Notes: generated by a model from the letters alone, not told the origin. DNA of 64,000 bases from Neodiprion pinetum (GCF_021155775.2 NC_060234.1:1984001-2048000); one strand, 5' to 3'; numbered from the stretch's first letter, positions 1 through 12,667 are shown. Translations and numbers: made by a program.

Positions 1-1366
1 TGTAATATTGTTTTTATTACCTTATAATAATAATTATTATATAATAATAATAGGTAAAGATTGGAAATAAAAATAATCATTTGTTACAAAAACAATGTAC
101 TATGTTACGCGGGTACGACGCAAAAAACTACGTCGTTTAACGGTATCCACTTCATTTTTTTATTTGTTAAATTTCTTGATTATCTGTTATCGTTTCTTTT
201 CGGTCTGAAGCTTTCTGTTTTTAGATTATGTACTAGTTTCTGTTTTCAATTTCATAATTTTATAATTACAGTAGATAGGATCAGGGTAAACCACAACATT
301 TTTTCCAGTTCCAATATTACCTGGCGTCACTAGTCCGTATTTTCATTACAGAGTTTTCCTAAACAGGAGCTAGAGACGTCAGAGCGTTTGTGCGATACAG
401 GATAGTCATGTAGTTTGATCAAAATGAAACCACTGAAAATAGCGAATTTTCAAACAGTTCCCACACATCGTCACTTTGATCGCAACAACTTGGATGCTAC
501 TTTGTCTAAATGACTAGCGAGTAGTGCTGACGTATGAGAAAAGGTTTCGATATGCAAAAAAAAAAAATACCTTCTTTACAATAGTCAGGAACAAGTTTTG
601 CTTTCTGCAATTGGAAAGATCATCGTGATGATGAATATTATTGCAGAATTTTGTAACTCAAATATTCCAACTCAAATGTCCCAAACGTCACGTATTCGAC
701 TTCCTATTTTTTTTGCTCCATTTCATTTTGAATATGAGTCAAGGTGTTTAAAATTTCCTCGTTCAAATTCTGATTTTGAAATGCACTATTTCAACTACGT
801 TAAGACTGAACACTTATCATTAACGTTGCTAGTTCGAACTCGGGTGCTGTTGTAAAATTAGTTTTAAATTAAATATGTTCATACATCAGAATAAGTTGGC
901 TCAAAATGAGAAACTAAAAGTTTAGTAAAGGTTATTGTAAATATCTTTAGTTAAATTATTGAAAAAGAAATGCATTGAAAAGTACTTATACACAAGAAAT
1001 TACTCGAAGTTAGGCATGTTAAATGCAGTAGAAGGTACGATGGCAATAATTAATTAATAGTTAAAGACGAAATTGTAAATATTAACGGATTACACAAACA
1101 AAAATTACAAGAATCTACTACGAATTGTTGTACACTCAAACTATCGCCTGTCTAGCCTGTATAGCCAAATACTATAGCATAAACTCGGGCCTGTGGGATG
1201 GGAAGCTCTTGGCTTACTAATTTTATTAAACGGGACCGTCGCTTCAAGGACGAATCATCTTTTTGTTTTTGTATTCGTGGACCTTAGATGACGACACAAG
1301 GTAATTGAACGTCCCTCGTTCATCTCTGTTTTAATTAGTATTAACATTATCGATTGACTCGTAGGC
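1..1366. other. Non-coding flank downstream of ARPC2
   Basis: I see no convincing coding exon here. The stretch is AT-rich and lies 3' of ARPC2 (minus strand), so part of it is probably that gene's 3' UTR. Several minus-strand AATAAA-type signals are possible (TTTATT on the plus strand, for example near 12 and 1222). The short open frames between 61 and 855 have no recognisable content. Confidence 0.4.
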
Positions 1367-3544
1367 TCATTCCTTCCTAATGAACGTTCGACCTCTGCAA
1401 GAAGACAAAAATAAGTGAAAAAAAAATTAGCAAAGAGGGTCGCAATTACGGATCAGAATTCTAGGTAAACAATTGCTAGCGATTTTTTGTCAAGTACTGT
1501 AATTTATACTCACGTTATGGTTTTCTTTTCGATGTTTTTAGGCTCGGGTCTCGCGCGGTTTAGTACTTTGAGGAAATCTGAGGTCTTGGCACGCATTCTT
1601 GAGTGTATGTACGCCTTGCTGCATTTGATGTGGTAATGCAGGTAATCTCTGAACATGTGAATCAGGTCGATGGTGTTGTCACGGGCCTCCCGATTCGTGT
1701 GTCGCGGAAACAGCACTGCCGTAGAAAGCATATAATAAGTTGTCGAATGATAAGTAACGAGCACTTGGAAAAGCATTTCGAAAAGTACTTACCAAAAGTA
1801 ATGTAACCCACATTATCGCCGACCGCCGCGTCAGAATCTTGAAGCTCCAACGGTGGCTCCCGATGACTGAAGAGGACTTGTGGCGCGGTGTGACTCGCCC
1901 GTCTCCCTTCCTTGAGTTCTTGTAGAAACACTTTGCCGATAACTATGTCATCTTCATCTTTGAACACTGTACTAAATACCACGGTTACTCTGTCACTTTT
2001 GGCCTCTACGTACCTGGAAATAGGAGGAAAATGAATTTCTCCTGACTCAACGAACTTGATTTCAACTAAAGCAAAAATGGTGTTACGTTTTGTTACGATA
2101 CTCACAGTGTTTCCTGATCTCGATATTGTATTACTGCTCTTTTATGGCCTTCCTCGCCTGCTTCTTGGAAGTCAAAATATTTTTCAAATACACTTGCAAA
2201 ACAGTGCCTTTTCAGCAGGCCAACATTTTTGACCAACGCTTCCCAATCCTCGGGCAAGTTCTCTAAATCTATCAGCAACGACACATTGTATCCTTGGAAA
2301 GAAGATAAATAATTTGTTATATTCATTCACAGGGCACTGCAAAGCGTAGAATAACGAGTGAGCCTTGATGTACAGGAAAACATCCAAAGAGATAGAAATT
2401 AGTCCACAATATTAGTCTTTTCGTTTTTTTTTTTTTTTTTTTTTAATCAAAAGCAATATGATAGAAGATTTTTTGCTAAATCAAAATAAAGGAACAAGAG
2501 TAACAATCAGCACCACGGATTTTAAACAAATCATTACTCTGGAAAAATTGCAACTCACCATCCTCTTCGGTAGTAAGTAAAGGGCCATACTCGCGTTTGA
2601 GCAATTCGTCAGCACCATGTTCTTGTAACTGCATGTAAAACTTGAGCGAGATACTAATCTGTGTGGAATAAAGATACGGATAAAATGAGAGTGCAGAAAT
2701 ATTTGCATGTGGACTAGTTTGGCAACGATACGATTTAAGTATTCGTCATTGACTGACAGAATACGTACTCTAATTTTGGTTTTGTCGCCTCCAACATTGG
2801 AAATGTGGAACAAAACTCCGTCAAAGTCAGCTATTTTGACATCTATCGATTCCGGTTTATGCCTGTAACAAGAAAATGAGCAAATATGTATCGCAGTAAC
2901 GAAATGCAGCGCTTCGCGTATTAACATGATCCCCTTGTGATTCAAACGGTCATGCGGTAGCATTTAAAGTCTCAACATAATGAACGCTCCAATTTGAAAG
3001 GTGTGAAAAATTGTTCTATTTTTGGAGCTTCTTGATATCAGCACATCAGAGTGAAAATGTGGGAGGATGTGGTCAACGAGAGATAAGAGTTTGCAGATCG
3101 GTGCGTAAAGTAGGCGAGTTGGGAAAGAAAAGTTTTGATCACTTGACAGATTCTGTCAAAGCCAGTAAGTTTAGACAGGGTGAGGTTAGTCTAGGGTCGG
3201 GCCTGACACTCTGTCATTTGCGATTCCTAATCGCAAGTTTCCCCGGGAAGTGAGTTAAAACGGTTTCTCGCAATTAATCAGATAAGGATATATAAAGAGC
3301 CGCGGTATATCGAAAGCGAGACACCGCCCCAACCTCAAAGTTAGTTTGATATGGATAAGAAATAAAAAAAATAATAATAATAATAAAAAAAGGGAATTAG
3401 GTGAATGAAACGAATGAACGGTTGGAAAAAAAAGTTATTCGTATAATTTTTAACATCGAAACAGACTTACCCAGCCAAGGCATTCTTTATTTTGTTATTT
3501 AACGTTTCCTCTATTATCCTATTGTTGATCTCAAGTAAGATCAT
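1367..3544 (-). CDS. ARPC2: Arp2/3 complex subunit 2 (p34-Arc)
   Basis: This encodes the p34 subunit of the seven-protein Arp2/3 complex, which with ARPC4 forms the core that docks on the mother actin filament and nucleates branches. Seven exons, all phase-matched: 3544-3471, 2862-2769, 2658-2559, 2292-2106, 2013-1793, 1715-1514 and 1394-1367. They give 906 nt, 301 residues, against about 300 in animals. The start MILLEINNRIIEETL is the conserved family N-terminus; an upstream in-frame ATG in the same open frame is ignored. Conserved blocks seen are ADFDGVLFHISN, GYNVSLLIDLENLP, CFASVFEKYFDFQE, DRVTVVFSTVFKDEDD, GRRASHTAPQVLFSHREPP and the C-terminal CSKAYIHSRMRAKTSDFL. The last exon codes only for the tail (GRTFIRKE-stop) and was placed from the donor GTGAGT at 1513 and an acceptor at 1395; that tail matches the family GKTF-type ending. 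The gene is divergent to MPP-beta, with about 750 bp between the two starts. Confidence 0.95.
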
Positions 3545-4295
3545 TATTACGACTAATATTTTTATTATTAGAATATAATATGCTATAATACAATAATTAA
3601 CAATTATATAGTGCTGTTGTAACCATGAATACCGAATACGACGGCTCTGACTAATTTCTAATCTTTCCACTTCGACTGGGTGTAGTGGGGTTCGGATCCT
3701 CAACCGCTCCAGCGGCAGGAAATCCGCGTTAACATTGGAGCTAGGCCGGCCCCTCGAACCCTCCTGCGGGAAAAGAAGTGAACAACAATCAATTCCTCAT
3801 CTCGACATCCCCCAGGCAGCGCTCCAAAAGTGAAAGATGGCCGACCTCAAGGCGGGTGTTTTGAAATTTAAATACAAAATTAACCAACAATCTCAAACAT
3901 GGGAGCGTTGACTGAATTAGATCAAGTCATAGATGAAATTACAATATATACATATATTTCACACGCCAGAGGCCTGGCAATGGAATCTAATCAGAAGAGA
4001 ACGAATATAGCGCAAGAATTTTCAGAAATTTTTTAATTTACATTTGACAGGCGTTTTACTCTGTGAAACATGACAGAATTTATTTAGCGCCTAGATCGAA
4101 CAAATATAATCACCTGGCACCGATTTCTTTTTATTAGCTTTCGCTACTACTCACAGTCAGTTTGTGCAAAATCCACAAGATGACGTTCCGACAGTTGAAC
4201 ACTTAGAAGATCGCGATACCTCGGCAAAGTGGTTTGTATCGTTTAGATCCTCGTTCTTAGTTCGTGTTTCATGGTAGACACCACCAGACCTGAAA
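3545..4295. promoter_or_regulatory. Divergent promoter region ARPC2 / MPP-beta
   Basis: This roughly 750-bp interval separates two genes transcribed away from each other, so it should hold both promoters and 5' UTRs. A YY1-like AAGATGGCCG lies at about 3835, and AAAATGGCG sits at the MPP-beta start codon. I see no clear TATA box in the right position. The rest is unremarkable AT-rich sequence with no supported coding exon. Confidence 0.4.
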
Positions 4296-6659
4296 ATGGC
4301 GACTCGTCTGCTAAGGATTAGTTCCGCGCTGCGAACTTATTCGAATAAAACCAGTCACGTCAAGGTAAAATCATCTACCTGTCACTCCTCGCAACGATTC
4401 GTCGATGTCTCGCCTTATGCCGAGCACAAAATTTTTCGGAAATCTTTTACGGGATTACTCGGCGAGCAAAACCGTTCTCGACAGTCAAATTTTGTTTCTG
4501 CTTCAAAGTAGTATCCCCTTACGTAATGTAGCTCACAATTTATTCATATTTACGGCGTCAATTCGCACGAGTATCGCTCAAGTTATTCTAGCTTCCGATC
4601 CTGAATCCAATAATATACCGTACCGCCGATGCCACGATCAATAATGGGTGGAAAAGAGATAAGAAATTAACGTTCTTGCCATACCCAGTGTTTATTTTAG
4701 AATTCAAAATTGGCAGTCTTCCTTTTTCTGCAAAACCTATAGCTCATCCCCTTTTCAGATCTCCAAGCAATGGAGGTCCACTGCAGCATCGCTTCAGCAG
4801 ACATTGATCAATCAGCCTGCCACGAAGACCACGACCTTTGAAAATGGCATGCGAGTTGCCAGCGAAGACAGCGGCGCTGCTACGGCAACCGTTGGGCTGT
4901 GGATCGACGCCGGAAGTCGGTATGAAGACGACAAGAACAACGGAGTTGCTCACTTCATGGAACACATGGCTTTCAAGGTAGGGTTTTAATGGATAGAACG
5001 TCCGTATCGGAAGGAGCATAAACCTGAAGATCAGCATTTTTTGCATCTGTGCAAGCTCCGTGCGCAATTTATTTTTTTAAATATTTAACATCTGTTTCAG
5101 GGAACTGCCAAACGCTCCCAGACAGACCTGGAACTGGAAATTGAGAACATGGGAGCTCACTTGAATGCCTACACGAGCAGGGAACAGACTGTGTTCTATG
5201 CAAAATGTTTGTCCCAGGACGTGCCAAAGGCGATCGAGATCCTGAGCGATATAATCCAGAACTCTAAGCTAGGCGAGAGCGAGATTGAGAGAGAGAGGGG
5301 AGTGATTCTCAGGGAAATGCAGGAGGTGGAGACAAATCTGCAGGAAGTCGTGTTCGATCACTTACACTCAGTCGCCTACCAGGGAACTCCGTTGGGCAGA
5401 ACCATTCTTGGACCGACTGAAAACATCAAGAGCATCACCAGGAATGACCTTGTTACCTATGTCAAGAATCACTATAAGGCCTCAAGGTATTATTATTGAA
5501 TATAACTGCATTCGGTTTTCCAAACTACACACGTATTCAAGAATTCTAGTAAACAAAGTTTACTGTTGTGCACAGGTGCGTGCTGGCTGGTGCAGGCGGC
5601 GTTGACCATGCGCAGCTCGTTGATCTTGCTAAGAAACACTTCAGCGGTTTGGATAACAAAATCGAGGGAGAAATCCCACTAATTCATCATTGCCGCTACA
5701 CTGGATCAGAAGTCCGTGTCCGTGACGACAGCATTCCTCTGGCTCATATAGCTATTGCTGTTGAAGGTAGCAAGATCAGATAATTACCTCAGACTTTTCT
5801 CCCAAAGTGTGAAAGTCCGTGCGCAATTTTTGATCTCTCTGATCGTGTAATTTAAGGCGCGGGATGGACCGACGCTGACAACATTCCCTTGATGGTCGCC
5901 AACACTTTGATGGGTGCTTGGGATCGTAATCAGGGCGGTGGAGCTAACAACGCTAGTAATTTGGCCAAGGCCTCAGCCGAAATGGGACTATGTCACAGCT
6001 ATCAGAGCTTTAATACCTGCTACAAGGCGAGTTTTCAATTTGCTTAGTTGTTTAACTGAAGCGGAGTGGTGGTTTACTCAAATATTGGTTATTGAAAAAA
6101 AATTAGTAATCACCATCAAGCTAGTCTGTAACAAGTGGGATAATATTCTCTTACAGGATACAGGACTGTGGGGAGTTTACTTTGTTTGCGACCCAATGCA
6201 GTGCGAACTAATGCTTTACAATATTCAAAACGAATGGATGCGTCTCTGCACTATCGTCACTGAACGCGAAGTTGAACGGGCCAGAAATATCTTGAAGACA
6301 AACATGCTCCTTCAATTGGACGGAACTACCGCGATTTGCGAAGACATTGGCAGACAGATGCTGTGTTATAACCGTCGCATACCTTTGCACGAACTTGAGA
6401 AGAGGATAGACGTATGTGTCGATGATTATTTACAAATCGATAAATTTTCACTATCATAAAATCGCAAGGGAACAGTTTTGTGTTTATAACATATTCTGCT
6501 TTTTGTTCAATTCCACAGAGTGTTACCGCAAAGAACATTCACGACATTGGTATGAAGTACATCTATGATCGTTGTCCCGTCGTCGCAGCTGTTGGCCCAG
6601 TTGAAAACCTCCCAGACTACACTCGTATTCGTCAGTCGATGTATTGGCTCCGAGTATAA
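4296..6659 (+). CDS. PMPCB: Mitochondrial processing peptidase subunit beta / complex III core 1 type (M16 metalloprotease)
   Basis: Member of the M16 peptidase family that, with the alpha subunit, removes presequences from proteins entering the mitochondrial matrix. Seven exons: 4296-4364, 4759-4977, 5101-5486, 5576-5766, 5857-6026, 6157-6411 and 6519-6659; 1431 nt, 476 residues (usual about 480). The first exon (23 residues, Arg-rich, no acidic residues) is a typical matrix presequence. The zinc motif HFMEH (4951-4965, residues 88-92) and a distal Glu in ILREMQEVE (about residue 168) are intact, so the protein should be catalytically competent, unlike vertebrate UQCRC1. Also conserved are LNAYTSREQTVFYAK, ALGRTILGPTENI-type sequence (here GTPLGRTILGPTENI) and the end YWLRV. 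Some stretches (AKKHFSGLD, GPVENLPDYTRIR) look closer to UQCRC1, so one gene may serve both roles; that is inference. Intron 5 is GC-AG. AATAAA lies at 7059. Confidence 0.95.
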
Positions 6660-8035
6660 ACGTATGGCCAGAGTCGCGAGTCGCCACTAATAACGTAACT
6701 CTTAGCCACATGCATATATATCACAGTAAAATTGTAGAATGCAGTATTGATTGTATCAAGTACGTATGCTAATCATTTTGCGGTGAAGTTGGACTCAAAC
6801 AAATTGATACAATTTTACATGTTTACTGTGAGGATTAAGCAAAATAGTTTGCTGATGTATGTATGTACATTGTCTTGTTTAAATTTGAATGTCATGTAGT
6901 TACAACCCTTCGAGAAATTACGTCGCATTTCGTCATTAACTCGAGACAGTGTATGAATATATTAAATAGATATTTATATAATTGAAATGCTGTTGTCAAT
7001 GTCACCCAGCTATAAATGACACAATAACGATGAATGTAATCTTCCTCAAAACCACTCCAATAAATTCCTTATAATTTATTATAAGAAAAATTTTCATCTG
7101 TTGCAAATTACTTCGTAGGATTAAAGTTTCGGCAGTCGTAATTATTTTTGCAATCTTGGTGAATGAAAAAATCAATTATATTATGTATAAGTACATGTAT
7201 ATTTGTGCGTTACATCACGATAATATGAGACTGATACAAAATGAAATACCCCCAAAAGGAAATTCATATTTGAGAACGTAGGAAGTGACGAAGGAAAAAA
7301 AAACTTACAGTTACAGTACTATTAGTTTTTGATTCAATACTGACTAGAGTAATTAAGTTGATACAAATCAATAACAATAAATCACTGTCGAAAACAACAA
7401 AATGACACTAACAATTTCAATTGACAAAAGGCAAAGCGAAGCGCAGTAAATACTAAATGCTTAATTATACGTAAATGCGAAGATAGTATATCAAAACTTT
7501 AGTACATCAACAATATCACGATTGATGACCAATTATTATGCATTTATTTATTATTTTGCATTGCCAAGATTTTTTAGGTTCACAATTCATTAACTTGTAT
7601 CCGTTATATATTTATATTTTGAAACTAAAGGCTAAATGTTGTACTCTCCATTATTTACGTCTGTTATTATTGCATGATTGTTAGATAATATAACAAATGA
7701 TTCAAATGACACAGGGGGTGGAAATGGCAAATGCATAATGACAATGGCTTCGATTATTGCTCTTGAATTCATTATAAATGATTGTGACATGGTCATATGA
7801 TAATTCATATTTGGGAATTCTATATTCCACCCGCATTAATCTTGTTTTTGTACGAGTACATATAATACGTGAGAAATTTTTAGAGTATCTTGCAGTAAAA
7901 ATGAACAAAATTGTTCTTATGCTTTTTGATTGAGTTTCATCCTATTCATTAGAACTTATCTACTAAACTTGAGATTTTTGAGTGGGTGGTAATAAATTAA
8001 TTACCATAATTATTGTATTTACATTTTTGGACAAA
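6660..8035. other. Convergent 3' UTR region of MPP-beta and MOB3
   Basis: No coding exon is supported in this 1.4-kb interval. It lies between the stop codons of two convergent genes. AATAAA at 7059-7064 (plus) is a plausible polyadenylation signal for MPP-beta. The remainder is AT-rich and probably includes the long 3' UTR of MOB3 on the minus strand. Confidence 0.5.
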
Positions 8036-9295
8036 CTACCTAGCATTAGTGTTGCTAGCAGGAGTACCAGCGTGCGTTGGCGATGACAACGGATCTTTAC
8101 AAACCTTGGACGTCATCTCCGCTAGTGGTTCCAATTCTTTCGTATTCACCAGCTCAAACTCTGTCACAAAATAGTAGAAATGCTTGTAGCATGTGTTCAC
8201 ATGAGCTTCCTGAAACAGAGAAAAAACAATTCTTGATGAGTGTGCCACAGGTGATGATCATATATATTAAAACACGACAATCGATGGAACTTACGGCTCC
8301 TATCGCAACGATTCTGTCAAAATGATGAATGTAAACATGGACGAAAACTCTGAATAAACGAGTCAGTATCTTTCGGCAGAGAGGTACAAACGTTTTAGGG
8401 AAAGGAATATCTGTGAGCAAGAAAAAACATGGTTTCAGACGATTATGACGCAGGGTTTGGAAGGAACGCTGTTAATTTAAGATACCTGTAGACACAGGAA
8501 ATATTGTCTCGCAGTTTATCTGAGCCTCTATCCATTCCATGAGCAGACTAACGTATTGAGGAGCAGGCAAAACTGTTGGCTTCTTATATTTATCACCGTC
8601 AGCCCATAGGTATTCAAACCTCGCACCCCCACTCATCGTAGGGCAAGAAGCGGAGTCGCAATACTCCGATATCGTCCCATAGATGAGATTGATTCTGTTA
8701 AAAAAGTCTACCACTGTAACAAAAACAAATTACAGGAATTTAATATCGCTAATGTTAGAGATTGCAATGAGATATGAATACTGTAAGAACTTATTGCCAG
8801 TACATCGATGCATACATACCGTGTACCGCTATCCAATCGTTCAGATCTTCGCCCGGTGGCAATTTGACTACCGATCTCAAGTTGATTCCCGAATTGAGAG
8901 AAGCTTGCGCTTGTTTGTGTAGAGAGTACCTCAGCGTACCATATGCAAATTTCTTTTTAGGCCTGAAGGTCTGAAAAGATGTGCAGATAATTTTCTATTG
9001 AGATTGAAATTTTTACAGATCTGGGGTGAGGCTGCCCCAGAAATTTGCAATGCAAGCTTAGAAAACGGCAGAATACATATTATCAAAGTTTGCCGGACGT
9101 AGAGTGTACGGAAATTATTAAAGGCCTAGGGCGGAAAGGTAGTTTGATAAAGCGATGTTGATTGCGGTCAAAGTTGAGGGTTTGAGGTTATGCTAAAAAG
9201 CTGTCAAAATAGGATATCTGTATATTTACTACCTCTAAACGCCGCGTTACCTTTCCTTTCTGGAAAAATTCAACGAAGCCACTTAATGCAGCCAT
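8036..9295 (-). CDS. MOB3: MOB kinase activator-like 3
   Basis: MOB-family adaptor protein; MOB proteins bind NDR/LATS or MST kinases, and MOB3 is the least understood class. Five exons: 9295-9251, 8970-8820, 8713-8486, 8410-8295 and 8209-8036; 714 nt, 237 residues against about 217 in vertebrate MOB3, with the extra length in a Ser/Thr-rich C-terminal tail. The assignment rests on MOB3-specific blocks: TFRPKKKFAYGT, KQAQASLNSG, LRSVVKLPPGEDLNDWIAVH, VVDFFNRINLIYGT and KILTRLFRVFVHVYIHHFD. The zinc site is recognisable as CDSASC plus HVYIHH. The start was chosen because MAALSGFVEFFQKGK matches the length and end of the family first exon and splices in phase 0. It is divergent from the BBOX-like gene with about 1 kb between starts. 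Confidence 0.94.
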
Positions 9296-10295
9296 CTTTC
9301 ACCAGTCGTGAGTGTACAAGTAGCAATAAGTAGTTAATTAAAAAATACTTATGCCAACGTTTACGGCAGGAAAGTTTCGGAAATTCATTTGACGTCGGGC
9401 GGAAGGAAGTTGAGGTTGATGCCTCAGCAGTCCCTGATTATAAAGTACTATTATAAGGCTACATTGGTGTGCGTGATTCTTGATTCCCTGGAAACTGATA
9501 TCGCGACATGCGCGACGATGTACATCCTGCGAGGTTAATAATGTCACAAATCGCAGGTTAACAAGGTTAAAGAATCTATCACCAAGAACCGACCAAATGA
9601 AGGCCATTTTGGATTTCGAAAATACGTCCGCCGGTGCATACATCTCGTGGTCTAATCATGAAATGCGCTACGTCCGTCTTTGGATTCCACGTGTTAAGGG
9701 CGGCATTTACTCATCTGAATGTACGGCCGTATGAATCCGTGGGCCATAGTCGTGTAGATTACATTCTGTCACAGATAGTATTTTACATTCTGTATCATAA
9801 GAAAAATCTCGACCTGGTCAAAGTTTATCTTGGGGGGGGAATATCGCTTCAAGAGCAAAAGAGAAAAAAATTAATTAGTATTATAACGTTTCGTATTTGC
9901 AATATTTTGTTTTCTACTTGAAAAGACATCAGGCCCATAGTCATGCTTACGCATCTTTACTTCTAGCACATATGACGACTATGTGACATCAAATTAGAGA
10001 TTTAAATTCATTCATTAATTACATGCTACTAGTCGGTCAGTCAAGTTTATCTTAGTGACGAAAATTGATCCCTGTTCAATTCGTCCGTTGAACTTGTGAT
10101 ACCAGGCTGCAAGCACTTCAAATAATTACTCACTGTCGTTGTCGATTCCCTTATCAGCTTTCATTAGTGCAATATAGTTTATTTCTGAAACGAAACTTGG
10201 GCAAACTCCTCGGACTGTTATTGCTTATATTTGTAACCGCGATTGGAAATTTTTTTTCATTCCTGCTGCTAACTTCACACGGTTTACATTTCGAC
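9296..10295. promoter_or_regulatory. Divergent intergenic region MOB3 / BBOX-like
   Basis: One kilobase between divergent start codons, expected to hold both promoters. I see no TATA box or coding exon that I can support. The open frames here (9338-9921) show no family similarity I recognise. Confidence 0.35.
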
Positions 10296-12134
10296 ATGAA
10301 TTTTTTCACTAGACTAATATTGACGACTAGTTACGTCACGCGCTGCGAAGGCGTATCTTTGACGTTGCGTCGAAAGCATTCCCTAGGAAATCAGCAAATA
10401 CCGGTTTCAAAACAAAAACGAGTTGCTCTGGGCAATCCTGAGGTAATCCTGGGGCGAACTGAAAGTCCTTTTACCTGACAATAAACTCTTTTGTATCCAT
10501 TGAATTGATAACATCCAGTGTTTTAATAATTTCAGATAAATTCTTTGACTCTATCGCAGAAGCGAGATATTCTTGCTTTGGACACTGACAATAACACTTT
10601 AAAATTTCCAACGATATGGCTGAGAGATAATTGCCAGTGTCCAGCCTGTTTCCAGAGACATTCGCAATCACGGACGATAGACTGGGGGAAATTCGATTTT
10701 GGAGTTAAGCCGTTAAGCGCTAAATTGGTGGAATCTGAACTGACTATTGAATGGTCCGACAATCACAGAAGCAATTTCACTCTCGATTGGCTGATAGAAA
10801 GATCATTCACCGAAGAGAAGCGGAAATTATTTAGAAATAAAATTTATAGATTTGAAAGAACCACTTGGGGAGCAGATGAGTTCGGAAAATATCTTAAGAA
10901 ATTCGATTACAAATCTGTTTTGAATGAGTTAGTATCACCATTATTTTCACACGCAAGTATGCACTTTAGTACCTTTCTTGATTGGCTAATTATTCATTAA
11001 ATTAAATTTTACTTATAGAGATTCTACCTTACTCAACTGGCTCGAATCTTTGACAAAATACGGTGTTGCTATCGTTACCAACGTTCCAGCCAAAAATAAC
11101 AGTAATAAAATACTGACAGAACGTGTTGCCTTTACTAGAAGAACTCATTACGGGTAAAATTTAATGTTTATCTGTTTATCTTCCACATATTATGTCACAT
11201 CAATTTCGTTTCTGTTCATTCCAGTGAAGAATTTACTGTAATAGCAAAAGATGGCACTACTAATGTTGCGTACTTGTCATCAACCCTTCCATTACACACA
11301 GATTTGCCTTACTACCACTATGCCCCTGGGGTAAGTCTTACATTCGGTTTGCGTAAGAAATGTGTTCGCATTATTGACATATTTTGTTCAAATTAAAACT
11401 CCATTTGCATGTTCAACTGATTTCTTTCAGGCAAATTTGTTGCATTGTCTTGTGCAGTCCCAAGGCAAAGGTGGGGAGTCGCAGTTGGCCGACGGGTTCC
11501 ATGTCGGAAATTATTTAAAATTACATGAACCCGAATCTTATAAAATATTGACAAAAACTTTGGTCGATTGGAGCGATGTAGGACATGAGAATGGAGACCA
11601 TTTTCACAGCTTGCATCAAGCCCCGGTCCTCTGGTATTAAAACAATAGTCTTTTTTCCTTCACTGGTGTTTATTACATTTATTGAAAGTGTTTGCATCTT
11701 GTCAAACTTCTGTTATTTTTCGTTTGTTTGTCTAGCGAAGATGAGTTCGGTGATCTTGTAAGAGTGAATTTTAGCCAGCCGCAAAGAGACAGTCATTTTA
11801 ACGCTCCTCTAGAGCAGGTTATTCTGTGGTACGAGGCAGTTGGATTATTCACCAAGCTCTTGTACAGCCCAGAGAATAACGTGACGTTTAAACTTGCCGA
11901 AGGTGAGGTTTTGGACTTTTATCTTATAATGTGAAAATTTATAAAATAATTTTTCTTTATTCAGGTGACATTTTGACTTTTGACAACCTCAGACTCGTAC
12001 ATGGGAGAAGCGCATATGCTGATACTACTGGCAGAGAAAGACTGTTGATCGGATGCTATCTAGATTGGGACGAAATTTATTCTCGGATTAGAGTTCTCAG
12101 AAAGCAATTGAAGAGAAGTAAAGAAATGAATTGA
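10296..12134 (+). CDS. Gamma-butyrobetaine dioxygenase-like 2-oxoglutarate/Fe(II) oxygenase
   Basis: Member of the BBOX1/TMLHE family; BBOX1 hydroxylates gamma-butyrobetaine to carnitine. Seven exons: 10296-10442, 10536-10927, 11019-11153, 11225-11330, 11431-11633, 11736-11902 and 11965-12134; 1320 nt, 439 residues. The N-terminal zinc domain shows IWLRDNCQCPAC. The Fe(II) triad is HTD in LPLHTDLPYYHY (exon 4) and the distal His in LRLVHGRSAY (exon 7), followed by an Arg (GRERLL) that would bind 2-oxoglutarate. Blocks such as LVRVNFSQPQRDSHF, GDILTFDN and YLDWDEIYSRIRVLR sit nearer BBOX1 than TMLHE. The first exon is basic with few acidic residues, which suggests a mitochondrial presequence; vertebrate BBOX1 is cytosolic. 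Convergent with ALG3. The substrate cannot be read from sequence. Confidence 0.88.
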
Positions 12135-12667
12135 ATATTGGTCAATAATTACAATGTAACATTTTATTTTCATGAACGATAATATATGTACATTTTTTTT
12201 AATGGTAAAAAATTGACTTTGCGATAAAGAAGATCAAGTCATCGTGTTATATTATATCTTTTTTTTACAATATTTTTTTTTTGTAGAACAAAGTACCCGG
12301 AATTTGCATCAGCTCTGCTTATTTTTTTAACTTAGAATGATAATGAAGTGATAAATGAGATTATTCAAGTTTTTATTAGCGATGAATGTGATTTTTGAAG
12401 TATCTAAAATCGGCACTAACAGTCATTGACGCAACCTCATTATTTTTCATCTATTTACATCACTCGCAATGCGATTTCAACAAAACTCCAACAGTATGCA
12501 CACATTAAAAACTATCTCACAAGTATATAAAGGTAAATATTCGCTCTCGAATTTGCGGAGAAATTGACATTATTAATAAAAAAAAATCCTTAAGATAAAT
12601 TGCTCGACGCATTCTAAATTACATTTATCTTTGTCACAGAGTTTGACTATTTTTGGTGGAGATCTAC
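12135..12667. other. Convergent 3' region of BBOX-like gene and ALG3
   Basis: About 530 bp between two facing stop codons, AT-rich with no coding content. Possible polyadenylation signals exist on both strands (AATAAA near 12572 plus; TTTATT near 12372 for ALG3), so the two 3' UTRs may overlap. Confidence 0.4.

Noticed and set aside
346..358. Alternative last ARPC2 exon after TGTTTAG
   Set aside because: It would give the tail TKTL-stop. The exon at 1394-1367 has a stronger acceptor, is nearer and gives the family-like GRTF ending.
10167..10295. Upstream in-frame extension of the BBOX-like first exon with a hydrophobic stretch
   Set aside because: There is no ATG in it; the frame opens at a GTG, and the ATG at 10296 gives a sensible presequence.
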